Shown here: positions 1 through 14,053 of the stretch, piece by piece
How the letters are laid out: each line of letters opens with the position of its first letter
Position numbering within the stretch: position 1 is the first letter of the stretch
Position numbers and translations under genes: made by a program
Assembly: GCA_023525715.1 (NCBI GenBank)
Contig: CM042014.1
Coordinates: forward strand, 17,215,563 to 17,279,562
Direction of reading: 5' to 3'
Source: Cichorium intybus
Lineage: Eukaryota; Streptophyta; Magnoliopsida; Asterales; Asteraceae
Length of the DNA stretch: 64,000 nucleotides
Notes under the pieces: model-generated
Databases searched by the model: none
The model's input: only the letters and a program-made list of their open reading frames with translations
Told to the model about the DNA's origin: nothing

Positions 1-516
1 AGAATGGAAGAGGAGGAGAAGGAAAATATATATAAAAGTTATCATCCTATTTTTAGGAGAGAATGGATGAGAAGGAAGAGAAATGTATAAAAATTGCTTA
101 TTTACCTCTCAAACAATTATTCATTGTATGAAATGAAAGATAAAAATATAAAAATATTGAATTACTTCATTTCCTTCAACAACTCAAGAAAACAACTAAT
201 TACTTAGACTTTTCTTCCATTCTCTTCTCTTCCATTATCTTTCTTTCCCTTCCTTTTATTATTATACTCAAGAACATGACGTTAACTCTAAAGTATTATT
301 CTATGTTTATCAAGCTACAATAACAAAATGAAATAACCTAAAAGGCTAAAGTTTACCCATAATGTGTGCGTAACAATTATTGTTTGAACGAAAGATTATT
401 AACTATTGACTTGCAACGTACTCATGTTTCTCAACCTACGATCCATAGTCGCAAATAAATGCGATGATCGTTACTTCTTTTTCGTGGTGAAAGGATAACA
501 AACGACGGTGAGAATG
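1..516. other. AT-rich intergenic DNA
   Basis: No coding signal, splice-linked ORF or clear repeat end was seen here. The stretch is AT-rich flank of the LTR that begins at 517. Confidence 0.6.
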
Positions 517-833
517 TGTTGGATTAGGTGTCTAAACCATGACTATAATTGGTATATACTTGATTGATAGTAAAAAAGTCATTTTGGGTTGCCATCATAG
601 CTGACAATTTGACATAATAACTTTTAGAGAGAGATTGAATTATTATGTGATTAATAAATCAATATAAATAATTTGTTAATATATTATGGGGATAATATAT
701 TAATTAAAAATAGTATTATTTAATTAATAATTAATCATAAATTAATTGAAATTAATTTTGGGATTAATTAAATTAATTAAAAATACAGGGACTGAATTGT
801 AATTGTTTAATAGTTGAGCAAAAGATAATTATA

Positions 834-2383
<1,550 letters not shown>

Positions 2384-2470
<87 letters not shown>
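2384..2470. repeat. (TA)n microsatellite
   Basis: TA array directly at the right inverted repeat of the Pack-MULE, the counterpart of the array on its left side. Confidence 0.95.
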
Positions 2471-2472
<2 letters not shown>

Positions 2473-2970
2473 TGAACGAAATTTTAAGGATATTTATCCT
2501 TATAATTTTCGAAATATATATTAGATAAATAAGGTTCGAAATATATATTAGATAAATAAGGGTTTGAATTTAAAGATAAAATGTTTATTCGATTTGAATT
2601 CAAATAATTATCTGTAAGGCTTATCTACTAAACTCTTGAGGCTATAAATAGAGATCCCCAGTACCCCTAAGGGCCATGAAATTTTAAGGGTTTCTCTCCC
2701 TCTCTCTTGTTTTTCTTGTTGCTAACTTTGGGTGTGAACCATTAGAGACACGCTGCTTGTGGTGCTCGCTTCCAAAAGATCAACAAATGTTAGTAATTTC
2801 TTAATTATCCTTTTAATAGAAATCGAAATGCCTATATGGTTTTAGTTATAGATTCAAATAGAGAAAACATAGATCGTTTAGATTGCATGTGAATTTTTGA
2901 ATTTAAGTTTATCTGTTTTGCCTTTTTTTTCTATCGGAATGAACCTTAGAAAATTGAAGGCCTGTGAGAC

Positions 2971-4033
2971 GGGAAATCTCCAATAAAGTCCTAATATTTT
3001 AGCTCAGTTTATGAAAAAGTCCCAAATTAATTTTTATTTACAAAGAAGGACAGAAAACCGGCTAATGTATTCAAATTAGCCCCTTTTAACCTTTTCAGCA
3101 GGTTAAATTGCCACGTGGAAAGTCTACATGTTTTATCTTCAATAAAGTCCCAATATTTTGGCCTAGTTTACGGAAAAGTCTCAACATGTTTTATTTTCAG
3201 TAAAGTCCTAATAATTTGGCTCAGTTTTTGGAAAGGTCACAACATTTTAGCTCAGTTTTACTTCGAAAACATTACGTATTTTTACATGTATATACGTTTT
3301 TAATAATGTATTTATATGTTTAAAAATGTATTTTTACGTATTGCTTAAAAATAACGTATTTAATAACGTAAAAAAACTTAAAAATACGTGTTTAGTAAAG
3401 TATTTAAATGTCTTTAATAACGTATTTAATAACGTAAAAATAATTAAAAAATACGTAAAGATTAAAAACGATGTATAAATACATTTTATAAACGTATAAA
3501 TACGTAAAAATACGTTTTATTAATGTATTTAATAACGTAAAAAAACTTAAAAAATACGTCTTTAATAACACATTTATTCGTCTTTAGTAACGTATTTAAT
3601 AACGTAAAAATAATTTAAAAATACGTCAAAAATATGTAAAGAGTAAAGACGATGTATAAATACCCTTTATAAACTTATAAATATGTAAAAATATGTTTTC
3701 AGACATATAAATACGTTATTAAAGATGTAAATACATGTAAAAATATGTAATTTTTTCAAGTAAACTAAGTCAAAATGTTTGGATTTTTTTCCGTAAATTG
3801 GGTCAAAATATTAGGACTTTATCGAAGATTAAACATGTTGGGACTTTTCCGTAAACTGTGTCAAAATATTAGGACTTTATTGAAGAAAAAACATGTAATT
3901 ACCTGCTGAAAAGGTTAAAAAGGGCTAATTTGAAAACATTAGCCGGTTTTCTGTCTTTTTTGTAAATAAAAATTAATTTGGGACTTTTTCATAAATTAGG
4001 CTAAAATATTATGACTTTATTGGAGATTTACCC
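2971..4033. mobile_element. Foldback MULE-type MITE
   Basis: Inverted repeats of about 150 bp begin GGG(T)AAATCTCCAATAAAG and run through CAGAAAACCGGCTAATG and ACCTTTTCAGCAGGT on both sides. The flanks ctgtgagac and ttgtgagac form a 9-bp TSD with one mismatch (8 bp exact), as expected for Mutator-like elements. The interior is made of AT-rich units around aataacgtatttaat and carries no coding capacity. It sits near the 3' end of the solo LTR. Confidence 0.8.
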
Positions 4034-4180
4034 TTGTGAGACCTTTTGTCTTACCTTCACAATTCGCAATGTGTTTTCCAAAATCCTGGTAATTATTTTT
4101 TTAAATCTCATAAGATAAGTATTACTATCGTATATGAAATATTTTGATATTTTACTCTAGAAAGTTAGGTTGATATTACT

Positions 4181-4280
4181 TATTTATCAATTAAATTAAT
4201 TTCAATTTTCAGTTTAATTCGATTTTGTAATATTTATCAATTAAATTAATTTCAATTTTCAGTTTAATTCGACTTTGTAG
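4181..4280. repeat. 50-bp tandem duplication
   Basis: Two adjacent 50-bp copies starting TATTTATCAATTAAATTAAT at 4181 and 4231 differ at only a few bases. They end about 110 bp upstream of the CJD1 start codon. Confidence 0.85.
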
Positions 4281-4387
4281 TATTAACATTTAACGGGGAT
4301 CGAACGCCTAAACTCCGCCTGCAAACTAAAAGAAGTAAAGAACCCTAAAAGGATCAAAATTCACAGTCACTCATCATCTCATCAACG

Positions 4388-6309
4388 ATGGCTTTAGCTA
4401 TATCCAACGTCTTCCAAATTCCAAATTCTCGTTTGTGTGTGAAGAAGAGTATCTTCGTTCATAGTTCGCTTTCCATTTTTTCTCCATCCTTAGTCAGGTA
4501 AAATAGCTTTGGACTTTCGCTTCTTGTTGTGCATTTTTAATTTCTCCGACATGTCTCAAGAACCAACCATTTCGATTATCTCAATTTTCTTTTGTTGTAT
4601 CTTCTATACACTATCCCTTCATTTTGGTAAATCCAAATTGAAAAAGGTTTTGATTGGTCTAAGATGATTACAATGAAACAATTTCGAAATTGTAGGTTAT
4701 CTAAATGTCGCTCGAGTCAAAGGATAGTTTGTGCCGCTTCCTCAGCTGCCGGAAGTTCTAGTTCAGACAACGAGTTTAATCCCTACGAGGTATGCTCTAT
4801 CTGATAGAATCGTTAAACAAGTTTTAACCTTCTATCCCTTGGTCAAACGATAGAAGTGAAAGTAATCAATCAATATACTATACTCCACAGGTCCTTGGCG
4901 TGAACCCCATTGAGGGATTTGATATGGTGAAAGCAGCTTACACAAGAAAGCGCAAAGATGCTGAGAGAAGAGGGGATGAGGCCACTGCTGCTCGTGTAAG
5001 TCAGATATCTCTCTTTGTTGTGCTTTCTTTTTATCAAAGTTGAGTTCAAAGAATAGGTGGTTAGCATACAAGAATATGCGTTTTCTTTGATCATGAATTG
5101 GCATCCTGATAGTGATTACATTTGGTTTAAAACATATTATTTTCAGCTGGAGAAGGCATATGACAAACTCATGATGGCACAATTAACAAACCGTAAGAAG
5201 GGCGTGACATTTGGTTCATTTCAGGTACATTCTATATCTTTGAGCTAATTGACATTTTAGATTTTCTTGGTATACATTCCTGAATTTTCAGTTCAGTAAT
5301 CTGGCAATGTAATTTGATTTCCAACTGTAGTTATTGTATTTTGATGACAAATCTAGGTTTCAAAGGATATTAAATATGCCGATAAGCAACCAATTATCCC
5401 ATGGGGCCCAAGGTATATATTTTTAAAACACCCAAAGTAAAATTACATTAATTCTTTATTAATAAGTTGGGGCATACTCATTTTCTCAGGTTCACTAAGT
5501 CTGATGTGAAGGACATACGGATTAACCTGGCAATATCAGCTGCATTTGTATGTGTAAAAAGTTTTTTTTTAACTTGTTTTGTTACAGTATTATTTCATTT
5601 GTGGTTTTTTATTATTTCTACAGATTGCTTGGATTGTAATTGCACGCAATGCTGAATGGAAGCCTGTGCAGTTTTTATCATTTGTATTTGTATATAGAAT
5701 CTTTGAGAAGTTAAAAGCATTTGAACCACCTGTATCCACCACATTTACAGTAAGCCAAACCACATCTTGCTTCCTGAATCTTTTTCATTTTTCCAAATAT
5801 CATATGCTTTTTTAATTTTATTATTTTGGGTGCAGGAAGAAGGCGAGGATGAAGGACGCATGATGCGAATGGGAAAACGGTTGCTACGTTCACTTTCACT
5901 GGCTTTTGGATGTATAGCTGTTGCATCTTTGGTATGCCATATATTTATAACATTTTTTTTTATTGAAAACAACTTTTTTTCAGTAATAGATTTTCAAAAT
6001 ATTTATCCTTTTCTATTTCAGGGATATACTGGGATTGTGAATTTGATCGAATTTATTAGCGGTTATGTCCCGGTTGCATTGTATAACAACCAGGTATGAC
6101 CAATATTTTCTTTCATACAAAATTGTTATGTCTCTGTTTATATGTTTTAAGCAAAATATTGAAGAAAAGTGTGTGACTGTTAACCATGTCTTAAATACAC
6201 TTAAACAATGTTTAATGAGACTGATATAAGTTGTATGCATGTGCAGGAAGTTATTGTGACGGCTGTAACTTCTTTAAGTTTGTATTTCATGGCCTCATAT
6301 TACAGATGA
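4388..6309 (+). CDS. CJD1: Chloroplast J-like domain protein (CJD1-like)
   Basis: Ten exons with GT-AG introns join in frame to about 285 residues: 4388-4497, 4696-4789, 4891-4995, 5147-5224, 5357-5412, 5490-5547, 5624-5749, 5836-5931, 6022-6093, 6247-6309. The N-terminus is rich in Ser and basic residues, as in a chloroplast transit peptide. It is followed by a degenerate J-like segment starting NPYEVLGV with GFDMVKAAYTRKRKDAERRG and LEKAYDKLMM, without the HPD motif of true J proteins. Exons 7-10 encode hydrophobic segments (IAWIVIARN, LAFGCIAVASLGYTGIVNLI, TAVTSLSLYFMASYYR) consistent with three membrane spans. Length and architecture match Arabidopsis CJD1, a chloroplast membrane protein reported to affect plastid fatty-acid composition. 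The start is the first ATG before the transit-like region. No defect was seen. Confidence 0.85.
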
Positions 6310-6671
6310 GTGAGGTTTTTGTGGCCATCAAATTTTGTAGTAGTCTTAAATCATAAATGTATGGTTTTGAAAGGTAAGTGGTGTAATTGAGTTAAAAGGC
6401 GACACAAGGTTTAGGACTCTTTTCCTGGCACAATTGTGATAGCGATTTGTACCTCATGAAACATAGATTGTACTTTGCTTTGTATTTGGTTTGAGCTCTG
6501 GATGCTCAATCTTTAATCAACCCAGAGATAAGAGAAGTTAAGAGATTGTCAAAATCCCATAACTGCTCTATGAAAGCCCAAATCCAGCCTCTCCATTTAA
6601 CACTAAAACCCATCTTTGGAAGCACCTCAGAGAATCACACCCATTCTCAAAACCAAAATTAAATTTAAACA

Positions 6672-6878
6672 TTAGCTTCTTTTTATGTTTCTTGTACCAT
6701 TTAACATCAAAGGCCCGTTGAGAATTTGACGACCTGTGATGAGGGCCGATTGATCTGTACTAATGATATTATCTATAACTTGACATAGCTGATTGGCTAA
6801 AAGTTTACCAATTATCTTGTATCGATATCCTATCAAACTAACAAGTCGGTAGTCCTTTACAAATTTCGGGTCATTCAC
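6672..6878 (-). pseudogene. LINE reverse-transcriptase fragment
   Basis: The minus strand encodes PKFVKDYRLVSLIGYRYKII followed by GKLLANQL and QSALITGRQILNG. This is the conserved N-terminal reverse-transcriptase block of plant L1-type LINEs (family form: DYRPISLIG, KIIAKLLANRL, QSAFIKGRQILDG). Only about 65 codons remain, so it is a relic without its endonuclease and the rest of the polymerase. Confidence 0.8.
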
Positions 6879-8047
6879 TTTGGGAATGAGACTATGGACG
6901 TGTTCGGCAAAACTAGTTGGAGGCTGGAAGCTGTAACTTTTATTTTGTGTTTGGCATAAGTAGTCGAAAGTTTTTGAAAAATGTCAAATTACATAAAAAG
7001 ACATTTGTTAAAAATATAAATGTGTCATTTTTAAGGGTAATTTAGTAAAATTGTTTTAATATGTAGGAGCTTTTTGTTAAACGTTATTTTAATTAAGGAC
7101 GTGTTTGGAAAAACTACCTGAAAGCTAGCTAGTACCTGGAAGTTGGGAGTTGGAGCTTTTAGTTAAATGCTATTTAAAAAGGTAAAATAAAAAGAAAAAA
7201 AATACCACCCCAAAAGAGAGAGAGAGAGTGCGTGTGTGTGTGAATGAAGAGGGGGTAAGGGTGGTATTTATTTTCTTTTTTTTTTCTTTGAAAAATAATT
7301 TTTGGTTAAATGAAATATAAAAGAAATTAAAAAAAGTAAATTAGTCCTTTCATATGGCTGATCTATAAAAAAAATTTTAAACCAAAGAGACTATCCTTGA
7401 GATAAAGAAAAGTTAGGGACAAAACTTTATATTCTGTAAAAAACCATAGGGACCATTTATGAAGTTTATGTCCCATTACACTGCCTTTGAGAGTTTATAT
7501 CGAAAACTACAAACGCATATACAAATTGCGATATGATACAAAATTCTTATCAATGAATTTAGTTATTTTGCTGAAAATGACACAAGTGCATTGGCTAAAA
7601 TGGAAAAACTCTATACTATTGTGCGTAAACAGAAGTACATTACCACGGTTTCTTCAATACACGTGTTGATTAAGAAAATAATTTATTGTGCAAGTAGACA
7701 CAAATATCCAACTTCAAAGACAAACTTAAACATACAACCATATAAATTCCTACTTGCGGACTTACTTCAGGAATGCAGACTTAAGATCTGAACCTTTTGA
7801 AATTACAGCAGGTATCGACACAATCATCTCTTCTCTATGACTTTTAACTCTGTATCCATCATTCTTCATATGATTATACCAACTCAAACCATCATAATTT
7901 TGTGATCTTCATACAAGAAATCACAATACAAGAGTTGTTGGAGATCACATTGCAAATACAAAATGTTTCCCACCAGAAAACAACTTATAATAATCGATCT
8001 CCCTATCATGATCTGGATATCAATTGCCAATACAAACCTCCATAAGA
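6879..8047. other. Intergenic DNA with MITE-like remnants
   Basis: Two copies of a gtgtt(c/t)gg(c/a)aaaact motif followed by ctggaagctg or ctggaagttgg sequence (about 6898 and 7100) resemble the ends of short non-autonomous elements that recur near 30600, 37700 and 48950. A (GA)n(GT)n microsatellite lies near 7212-7241. No gene was recognised. Confidence 0.4.
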
Positions 8048-10039
8048 TCATCTAGAAACCGAGTCCGCCAGGCTGTACCCTGCAGCCTTTTTAATATTAC
8101 CTTTCTCCATCAACCTCTTAATTTCAATCGCATCATCCCATTGTCCAATATCAGCATACATATTACGCAACAACACATACGCGCTAGAGCTTTCAGGTTC
8201 AACGCGTATCAATTCTTCAGCTGCAACACGCGCTAACTTAACATTATTATGCACTTTACACGCCCCCAATAACGCGCCCCACACCGCCTTATCAGCTTCA
8301 ATTTTCATCCCTCTAATTACTTCAATAGCCTCTTCAAGCTCCCCATTCCTACCCATGATATCCACAAGGGTAGCAAAATGTTCCACCCTTGGTTCAATAC
8401 CAAATTCATCAACCATGGATTTAAAATGCATACGCCCTTCTTCAGCTAAACCGCCATTCGCGCATGCATTTAGAACCGATATAAATGTTATATATGTCGG
8501 TTTCACTGATAATTCCTTCATTGAACTGAAAAGTTCTAGGGCTTTATTCGCATACCCGTGAGTCGCGTATCCACCAATCATAGCATTCCATGAAATTACA
8601 TCTTTGTAGTTTTTCATTTCATCAAAGATAGCTCTGGCTTCTATTATGGCTCCACATCTCGCGTACATGGTAATAAGCGAGTTGTTTAATGGGACGTCTG
8701 GTGTGACAATTTTTATGACCTTTTGGTGTATTTGTATGCCTAGATGAATGTCAGCAAGTTCAGCACAAGCACTTAGAATGGAAGACAATGTGTGTCGATC
8801 TGGTTTTACTTTTTCTTTTTGCATGTTTATGAAGAGGTCTATTGCTACTTTGTATTCTTTATCTTTCTCATGAGCAGATATGATGGAATTCCATGAAACC
8901 TGGTTTCTTTCAGGCATTTTATCGAACAGCTCACGTGCGCTTTCCAGTTTACCCATCTGGGCAAGCCCTGAAATTAATGAATTCCATGTATATACATCAG
9001 GGTTTGGCATTTTTGTAAGCAAATTACAAGCTTCTTCCATGTTAGACGTATCGATGTAACCGTTTATCATTGTGTTCCATGAACATGTATCCCGTTCCTT
9101 CATCTGGTCGAATAAAACCCTAGCAGAGAGAATGTCCTTAGCTTTCACATAGCACATAATCATAGTGTTCCATGACACCACGTTTCTTTTAAACCTCTCG
9201 TCTCTTCTACATTTATATGGAATTTGATCAAAAAGGCGTCTAGCATCTTGAATCCTTCCTTTTCGGCCATACCCAGCAATTAAAGTGTTGTAAGCATGAA
9301 CCATATCCATTTTATCTTCATTCTTAAAAGAAATATCGAGAAGAATCTTTCCAGCTTCATCTAATTCCCCATTATGAATAAGACCTGACACAAGTGCACT
9401 AAGAGAAGCAGCATCTCGCTCAGGCATTTTCTTGAAAAATTCAACGGCATTGCTCAAATCACCATTCTGTAAAAACCCTGTAATCATAGCATTCCAAGAA
9501 ACAGAATTCCTATTTGGCGCCTGATTAAAGAGTCTCAAAGCTTCATCCATCTTTCCGTTCTTCGCGTACCCACTAATAATCGTGTTCCATGAAACAAGAT
9601 CTCTACATGGCATTTCGTCAAATAATACCCTCCCTTCGTCCAAACACCGACAAGCGACATACCCGGAAATCATTGTGTTCCACGACACGATATCTCTCTC
9701 AGGCATTTCGTCGAACAGTAGTCGTGCTTTCACTATCTCTCTCCGTCTAACGTACCCACTCAGCATTGAATTCCAGGTTACCGTGTTTCTCTGTTTTGAT
9801 TTGTCGAACAACATCCTTGCGTCATCCAATTTACTGTTTCGAACCAAGTTTGTGATTTTGTTATTCAGTATGCGGATGTTGGAGGCATTCCCAGGCAACA
9901 GTTTTGAATAAGATCTGCTGAGCTGCAGGTGGGGCGATAGAATTGTGCGCAAAGTGATGGAAGTGCACTTTAATCTGTTCCAAGTGTTAACCATGGCTTG
10001 TTCTATAATCGTTTTTCTTCCATCAACAAAATGATTCAC
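8048..10039 (-). CDS. MEF9: PLS-class pentatricopeptide-repeat protein, MEF9-like
   Basis: Single exon of 663 codons. From about residue 50 onward the protein is built of consecutive 31-36-residue PPR motifs, recognisable by repeats of VSWNTMISGYV and ARLLFDEMPERD. A C-terminal E-type region follows (WGALLGACKVHNNVKLA, LEPESSSAYVLL-like, ending KKAAGYSLADSVSR). No DYW deaminase domain is present, so it would need a partner for C-to-U editing. Motif order and the C-terminal region match Arabidopsis At1g62260 (MEF9), a mitochondrial RNA editing factor. A second Met at residue 16 opens a basic, Ser-rich segment typical of a mitochondrial presequence, so the functional start may be at 9994. Intronless structure is normal for the family. 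Confidence 0.8.
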   Translation of the reverse strand: MNHFVDGRKTIIEQAMVNTWNRLKCTSITLRTILSPHLQLSRSYSKLLPGNASNIRILNNKITNLVRNSKLDDARMLFDKSKQRNTVTWNSMLSGYVRRREIVKARLLFDEMPERDIVSWNTMISGYVACRCLDEGRVLFDEMPCRDLVSWNTIISGYAKNGKMDEALRLFNQAPNRNSVSWNAMITGFLQNGDLSNAVEFFKKMPERDAASLSALVSGLIHNGELDEAGKILLDISFKNEDKMDMVHAYNTLIAGYGRKGRIQDARRLFDQIPYKCRRDERFKRNVVSWNTMIMCYVKAKDILSARVLFDQMKERDTCSWNTMINGYIDTSNMEEACNLLTKMPNPDVYTWNSLISGLAQMGKLESARELFDKMPERNQVSWNSIISAHEKDKEYKVAIDLFINMQKEKVKPDRHTLSSILSACAELADIHLGIQIHQKVIKIVTPDVPLNNSLITMYARCGAIIEARAIFDEMKNYKDVISWNAMIGGYATHGYANKALELFSSMKELSVKPTYITFISVLNACANGGLAEEGRMHFKSMVDEFGIEPRVEHFATLVDIMGRNGELEEAIEVIRGMKIEADKAVWGALLGACKVHNNVKLARVAAEELIRVEPESSSAYVLLRNMYADIGQWDDAIEIKRLMEKGNIKKAAGYSLADSVSR

Positions 10040-10393
10040 CGTTCTGGTGCGCCAATGGCTGTGGTGCCTACATTCTTTGGCCGAACCTGAGTTGCATTAA
10101 GTTTCCAAATCCATTTCTAAATTTGGAAAGAATTGAAGAAACTTTGTGAAAATTCATTTAAATACTTAATAGCATTTAGCATAGCGATTCCCCGAGGCTT
10201 TTGCGATCTGTAACATCAGCATGACTTTAAATTGAGAGTTTTTTTTTTTTTTTTTTTTTTTTGGGTGTGTCGAGGGCGGACACTAAGAAGCCCAGCTCAG
10301 CAATCTCCTAATAATTCTATTGTATAGTGTACAGCATTAAGCTCATGCCAGTGTGGCCAACACGAGCGATCATTTGCCATAGATATTATATTA
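10040..10393. other. MEF9 upstream region
   Basis: Divergent upstream DNA of the PPR gene with a poly(T) run near 10240-10261. The TTA at 10391-10393 is the left target-site copy of the Harbinger element. No other feature was seen. Confidence 0.5.
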
Positions 10394-11349
10394 GGCTATG
10401 GGTATGCCTTCTTGGTTCCCACATAAAAAGTGATGCCACGTCATCGATACATCATCCCCATTCCCTTAGCACACCACCAAGGAAATACTCATTACTCTAC
10501 ATCATATTATTTTTTAGTTTTTGATTTATTTTTAATTAGAAAATTCAAAATACAATAAATTTTTTTAATTCATTAAAAATTACACACTTAGAAATAAAAA
10601 ACTACATCGACTCGAAAACTTAGATCCTAGATACGATAAAATAAAACATAAAATACGATAACTAAATCGTAAATACGATCAGCGAAAACTAGGTGAATTT
10701 TTTACCAACATTCCACGCATCAAGATGCGTGAAATCAGTGTCGTGTGTCACCCGATACTCTTGTAACGCTTGCTCAACAATCTCAACGTCGGTGGTCCCC
10801 GGTTGTCGGTTCGCCGATATTGGTGCGTAAATTTGGTTAAATTTATGCAATTTAAATGACATATTCCTCCATTTGGAACGAAGGTGATCCATATTCCGAT
10901 ATTGTATTGCGCCCAAAATTTTGTGAAATGATTCCTCCATACGTTCCCAGAAACCGCGGTCGTTTCTCACAGTGGCGTCTTCAGCTATGTTGATGAAGGC
11001 GGTCGCTAAAGCTGCATCTTCTTGTTGAGTCCATCCCCGACGAATGTTTCCATTTTCCACCCTAGCCATTTTAATATTTATGTGTGTATGAGATGTGTAT
11101 GTATTGCAGAAGATGTAAGTTTTAAAATGTGGATGTGTGTGTATATATAGTGATTTGAAAAATAAAAAAATTAATTTTTTTTTAACCTCAACGGTCATCG
11201 AGTCCATCCCAACGTTCAAATTTTCCCGTGGCTAGCCGTTGTCTCCTCCACGCCGCTCCACGCCCACGTGCCCCACGCCAAGCCGGGGCGGTGTTCCACG
11301 TCGTGGGCACCATCCACGTCAGTCCCCATGCCACCTGTGGGGTGTATAC
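10394..11349 (-). mobile_element. PIF/Harbinger element, split by copia A (right end at 26847-26855)
   Basis: The left end reads TTA|GGCTATGGGTATGCC. The matching right end lies on the far side of the copia nest: GTGTATAC at 11342-11349 continues as ccggtagtc|TTA at 26847-26858. Rejoined, the termini are GGCTATGGGTATGCC and GACTACCGGGTATAC with TTA on both sides, the Harbinger TSD. Total length without the insertion is about 965 bp. It carries one ORF with a Myb/SANT-like product and no DDE transposase, so it is non-autonomous. The MITE at 30847-31014 has related ends. Confidence 0.75.
10689..11069 (-). CDS. Myb/SANT-like transposon-associated protein
   Basis: A 126-codon ORF inside the Harbinger element. 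Features include RGWTQQEDAALATAFINI, FWERMEESFHKI and LRSKWRNMSFKLHKFNQIY: spaced tryptophans and basic residues of the trihelix/SANT-like domain that accompanies Harbinger transposases. In plants this domain is often annotated 'glutathione S-transferase T3-like' or 'NAM-associated'. In Harbinger systems such ORF1 proteins bind the element and assist the separate transposase, which is absent here. The start chosen (MARVENGN) is the first Met before the domain. It is shorter than typical ORF1 proteins, so it may be a truncated relic. Confidence 0.65.
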   Translation of the reverse strand: MARVENGNIRRGWTQQEDAALATAFINIAEDATVRNDRGFWERMEESFHKILGAIQYRNMDHLRSKWRNMSFKLHKFNQIYAPISANRQPGTTDVEIVEQALQEYRVTHDTDFTHLDAWNVGKKFT

Positions 11350-12136
11350 TGTAAGGTTTTCTGCAACTATGAACTAAAATTCCTAAGTTCACATGCAACC
11401 TATATAGATCTAAGTTTTTCTTCTAATTAAACATATAACAATTCCTAGTAGGCCAGAAATAATAAACTAAAAAGAAAGATCAAGAAAAACTAACATTTAG
11501 TGAATCTTGGAAGCAAAGCAACAGAGATCTCTTGCCTCAAATGCAGTCACACCCAGCAGAAGGTATCTTGGCCGAAATTCTAGAGAGAAAGAGGGTAAAA
11601 ATCGTGGCTTTAGGGTTAGGGTGAGCCTCCCTATTTATAGCCTCCATGTGGTGATCAGATAATCGTTACAGATAAGCCTTTTTGAATTCAAATTAAGATA
11701 AACTATTATTTTAATCATTCAAACACCATTTATCTATAATATATATATATATATATTTCGAAAATATACATATCTATATATATATTTTCGACCACCACAT
11801 GGTCACTAACACTGCCACTTACTCAACTATCGAATAATTACAGTTTTAGTCCCTGCACCTTTAATTAATCAATTTAACTGCCAAATTAATTCCAATTAAT
11901 TCCAGAAAAATTTCTAATTAATTATTATAGTTTCTAATTAATATATTAACACTTAAATATATTAATAAACTATTTATTTAATTTCTATTGATTTATTAAT
12001 CACATAATAAATCAACCTTTCTCTCTACCGGACTTTCTGCCAATCCTCCAACTATGAGGGCAACCCAAATGGACTTTGCTTCTATTAATTGGATAAATAC
12101 TAATTATTAGTCATGGCTTAGACACCTAATCCAACA
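11350..12136 (-). repeat. 3' LTR of copia A
   Basis: Starts TGTAAGGTTTTCTGC and ends CCTAATCCAACA; the partner copy is 26055-26841. It contains a short (TA)n tract near 11739-11757, the position where the solo LTR at 517-4061 has its long TA arrays. Confidence 0.95.
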
Positions 12137-12499
12137 GTCTCCCACTTGGATAAGTCTATGACTAAAATTACCAATTTACCCTCTAATTAATTAGCAACTG
12201 TAGCTTCCTAGAAACTGATGTCGAACTCTGACCTAGTCAGTTCTGTCCAATGATAAGTGATCAGATGATCCTCCGTCCAACAAGATATTTTTCAGACTCA
12301 GGACATGGATTAAGATCAATCCTTGTCTGATTCTCTGTTTCCCGATTCCTGATTTGCATATGACTCTAAGACTACCAATTGACCATGTCAATTTAGTCCT
12401 GGTTGGCCAACCCTTTAGTCAACTTCAAAATCATCGAGAGGCCTACAGATATCTGTTTTCCCGACAGGGTCAAGGGACGAATAAGTTTTGACTCATATA
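12137..12499 (-). other. Copia A polypurine tract and 3' non-coding DNA
   Basis: Next to the LTR the minus strand reads CCAAGTGGGAGAC, the polypurine tract used to prime plus-strand DNA. The rest is non-coding sequence resembling 13269-13570 of element B. The last five bases (atata) are the target-site copy for element B. Confidence 0.8.
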
Positions 12500-13268
12500 T
12501 GAAGGGTTTCTATGCAATCAATGAACACAAAATAACCTAAGGTTCACATGCAACCCTAATATTGATCTATGTTTTCTTCTATGAAGATTAGAACTAAGAA
12601 CCTAAAGGATACAATTCAATTCTAAAGAAGAATCAAGAAAAACCAACCTTAGATCTTATGATCCTTTTAAGCAGCAGCAAAATTATCCTGCCTCAGATGA
12701 AAGTCACACCCAGGTGATGGAAGAATCAGTCCAGCAGAGTAAATCCAGAGAGAAGATGGCGTCAATATGAGGTGCCAGGGGGTTCCTTTTATAGCCTCCA
12801 AGGGTTACACCTGAAACCCTAAGGAGCCTCCAACTGGACAAGGCTTTTGACCACTTGGACCAGGCTTACCAAACCCTAATTAGGGTTTCGCCAATCCCTT
12901 GGAGGAGCCTCCAAGTTGGCGCCACTTTTGGTCCCTGGTTTTTCCTGGCCAGTTATTCAACTATTGAATAAATACCAAACCAGTCCCTGCACCTTTTAAT
13001 TAATTAATTTAATCTCCAAATTAAATCCAATTAATTCTAGATTAAATCTCAATTGATTAATATAGTTTCTAATTAATATATTAGCACTTAAATATATTAA
13101 TAAACCATATATATATATTCTATTGATTTATTATACAATTAATAAATCAACTATTCTCTCTACTGAACTATCTTTCCTCCACCCATGAGGGCAACCCAAA
13201 TGGACTTTGCTTTTAATCATAAGATAAAAGTTCAATTACAAGTCATGGCTTAGACACCTAATCCAACA
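12500..13268 (-). repeat. 3' LTR of copia B
   Basis: Begins TGAAGGGTTTCTATGC and ends CCTAATCCAACA; the partner copy is 19350-20118. Confidence 0.95.
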
Positions 13269-14053
13269 GTCTCCCACTTGGATAAGTCTATGACTTTAAT
13301 TGTCTGAACTCTGACCCAGTCAGTTCTGTCCAAAGATAAGTGATCAGATGATCCTCCGTCCAACAAGATATTTTCAGACTCAAGACATGGATAAAATCAA
13401 TCTGGTCTGATTCACTGTTCCTCGATTTCCGATTTGCATATGACTCTTAGACTACCAATTTAGTCCCGGTTGGCCAACCATTTTAGTCAACTTCAAAATC
13501 ATCGAGAGGCCTACAGATATCTGTTTCCCGTTAGGGTCAAGGGACGAATAAACTTCGACTCATATACTTATGTCTTTTACCAGACAAATCACTCACAACA
13601 ATACGTTTTATAACACCGAGTTACCGATGCGTTTTCATATTATCAATGAATAACCGTTTAATAAATCATAACTCATATGTCTTAGCTTAAAGATCAAAAG
13701 ATATTATCGTCTCAACATTGCTCGTGATGTAATCCATGAAGCAATCCATTGAGCGCGGGTTTATCCAATACTCAAATCTCCATTTCCAAGTACTCACGAA
13801 TGGTTCAGCAATCCAATTGCAATGTCTAACTCCTTAGACAATCTATTACCAATTCATGACAGTCTTACTTCACACTTACTCCCTTAAAGTGTAATCGACT
13901 GTGGATATTTGAATAATCCAATTATTCAGGAAGTAAAACATGCAAAATGAAACACAATGATAAAGTACTGACAAGAGTAGTGAACCATAATAAATCTCTA
14001 TTATTAAATCACAAGAGTCAAATACAATACATTGTTACAAGTTTCGAATCTAT
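13269..14053 (-). other. Copia B polypurine tract and 3' non-coding DNA
   Basis: AAGTGGGAGAC (minus strand) lies next to the LTR as the polypurine tract. About 780 bp without an ORF separate it from the gag-pol stop. The part from about 13560 on is similar to 20124-20625 in element A. Confidence 0.75.

Noticed and set aside
10260..10393. Possible coding start upstream of the Harbinger element
   Set aside because: Only short frames without family resemblance, next to a poly(T) run.
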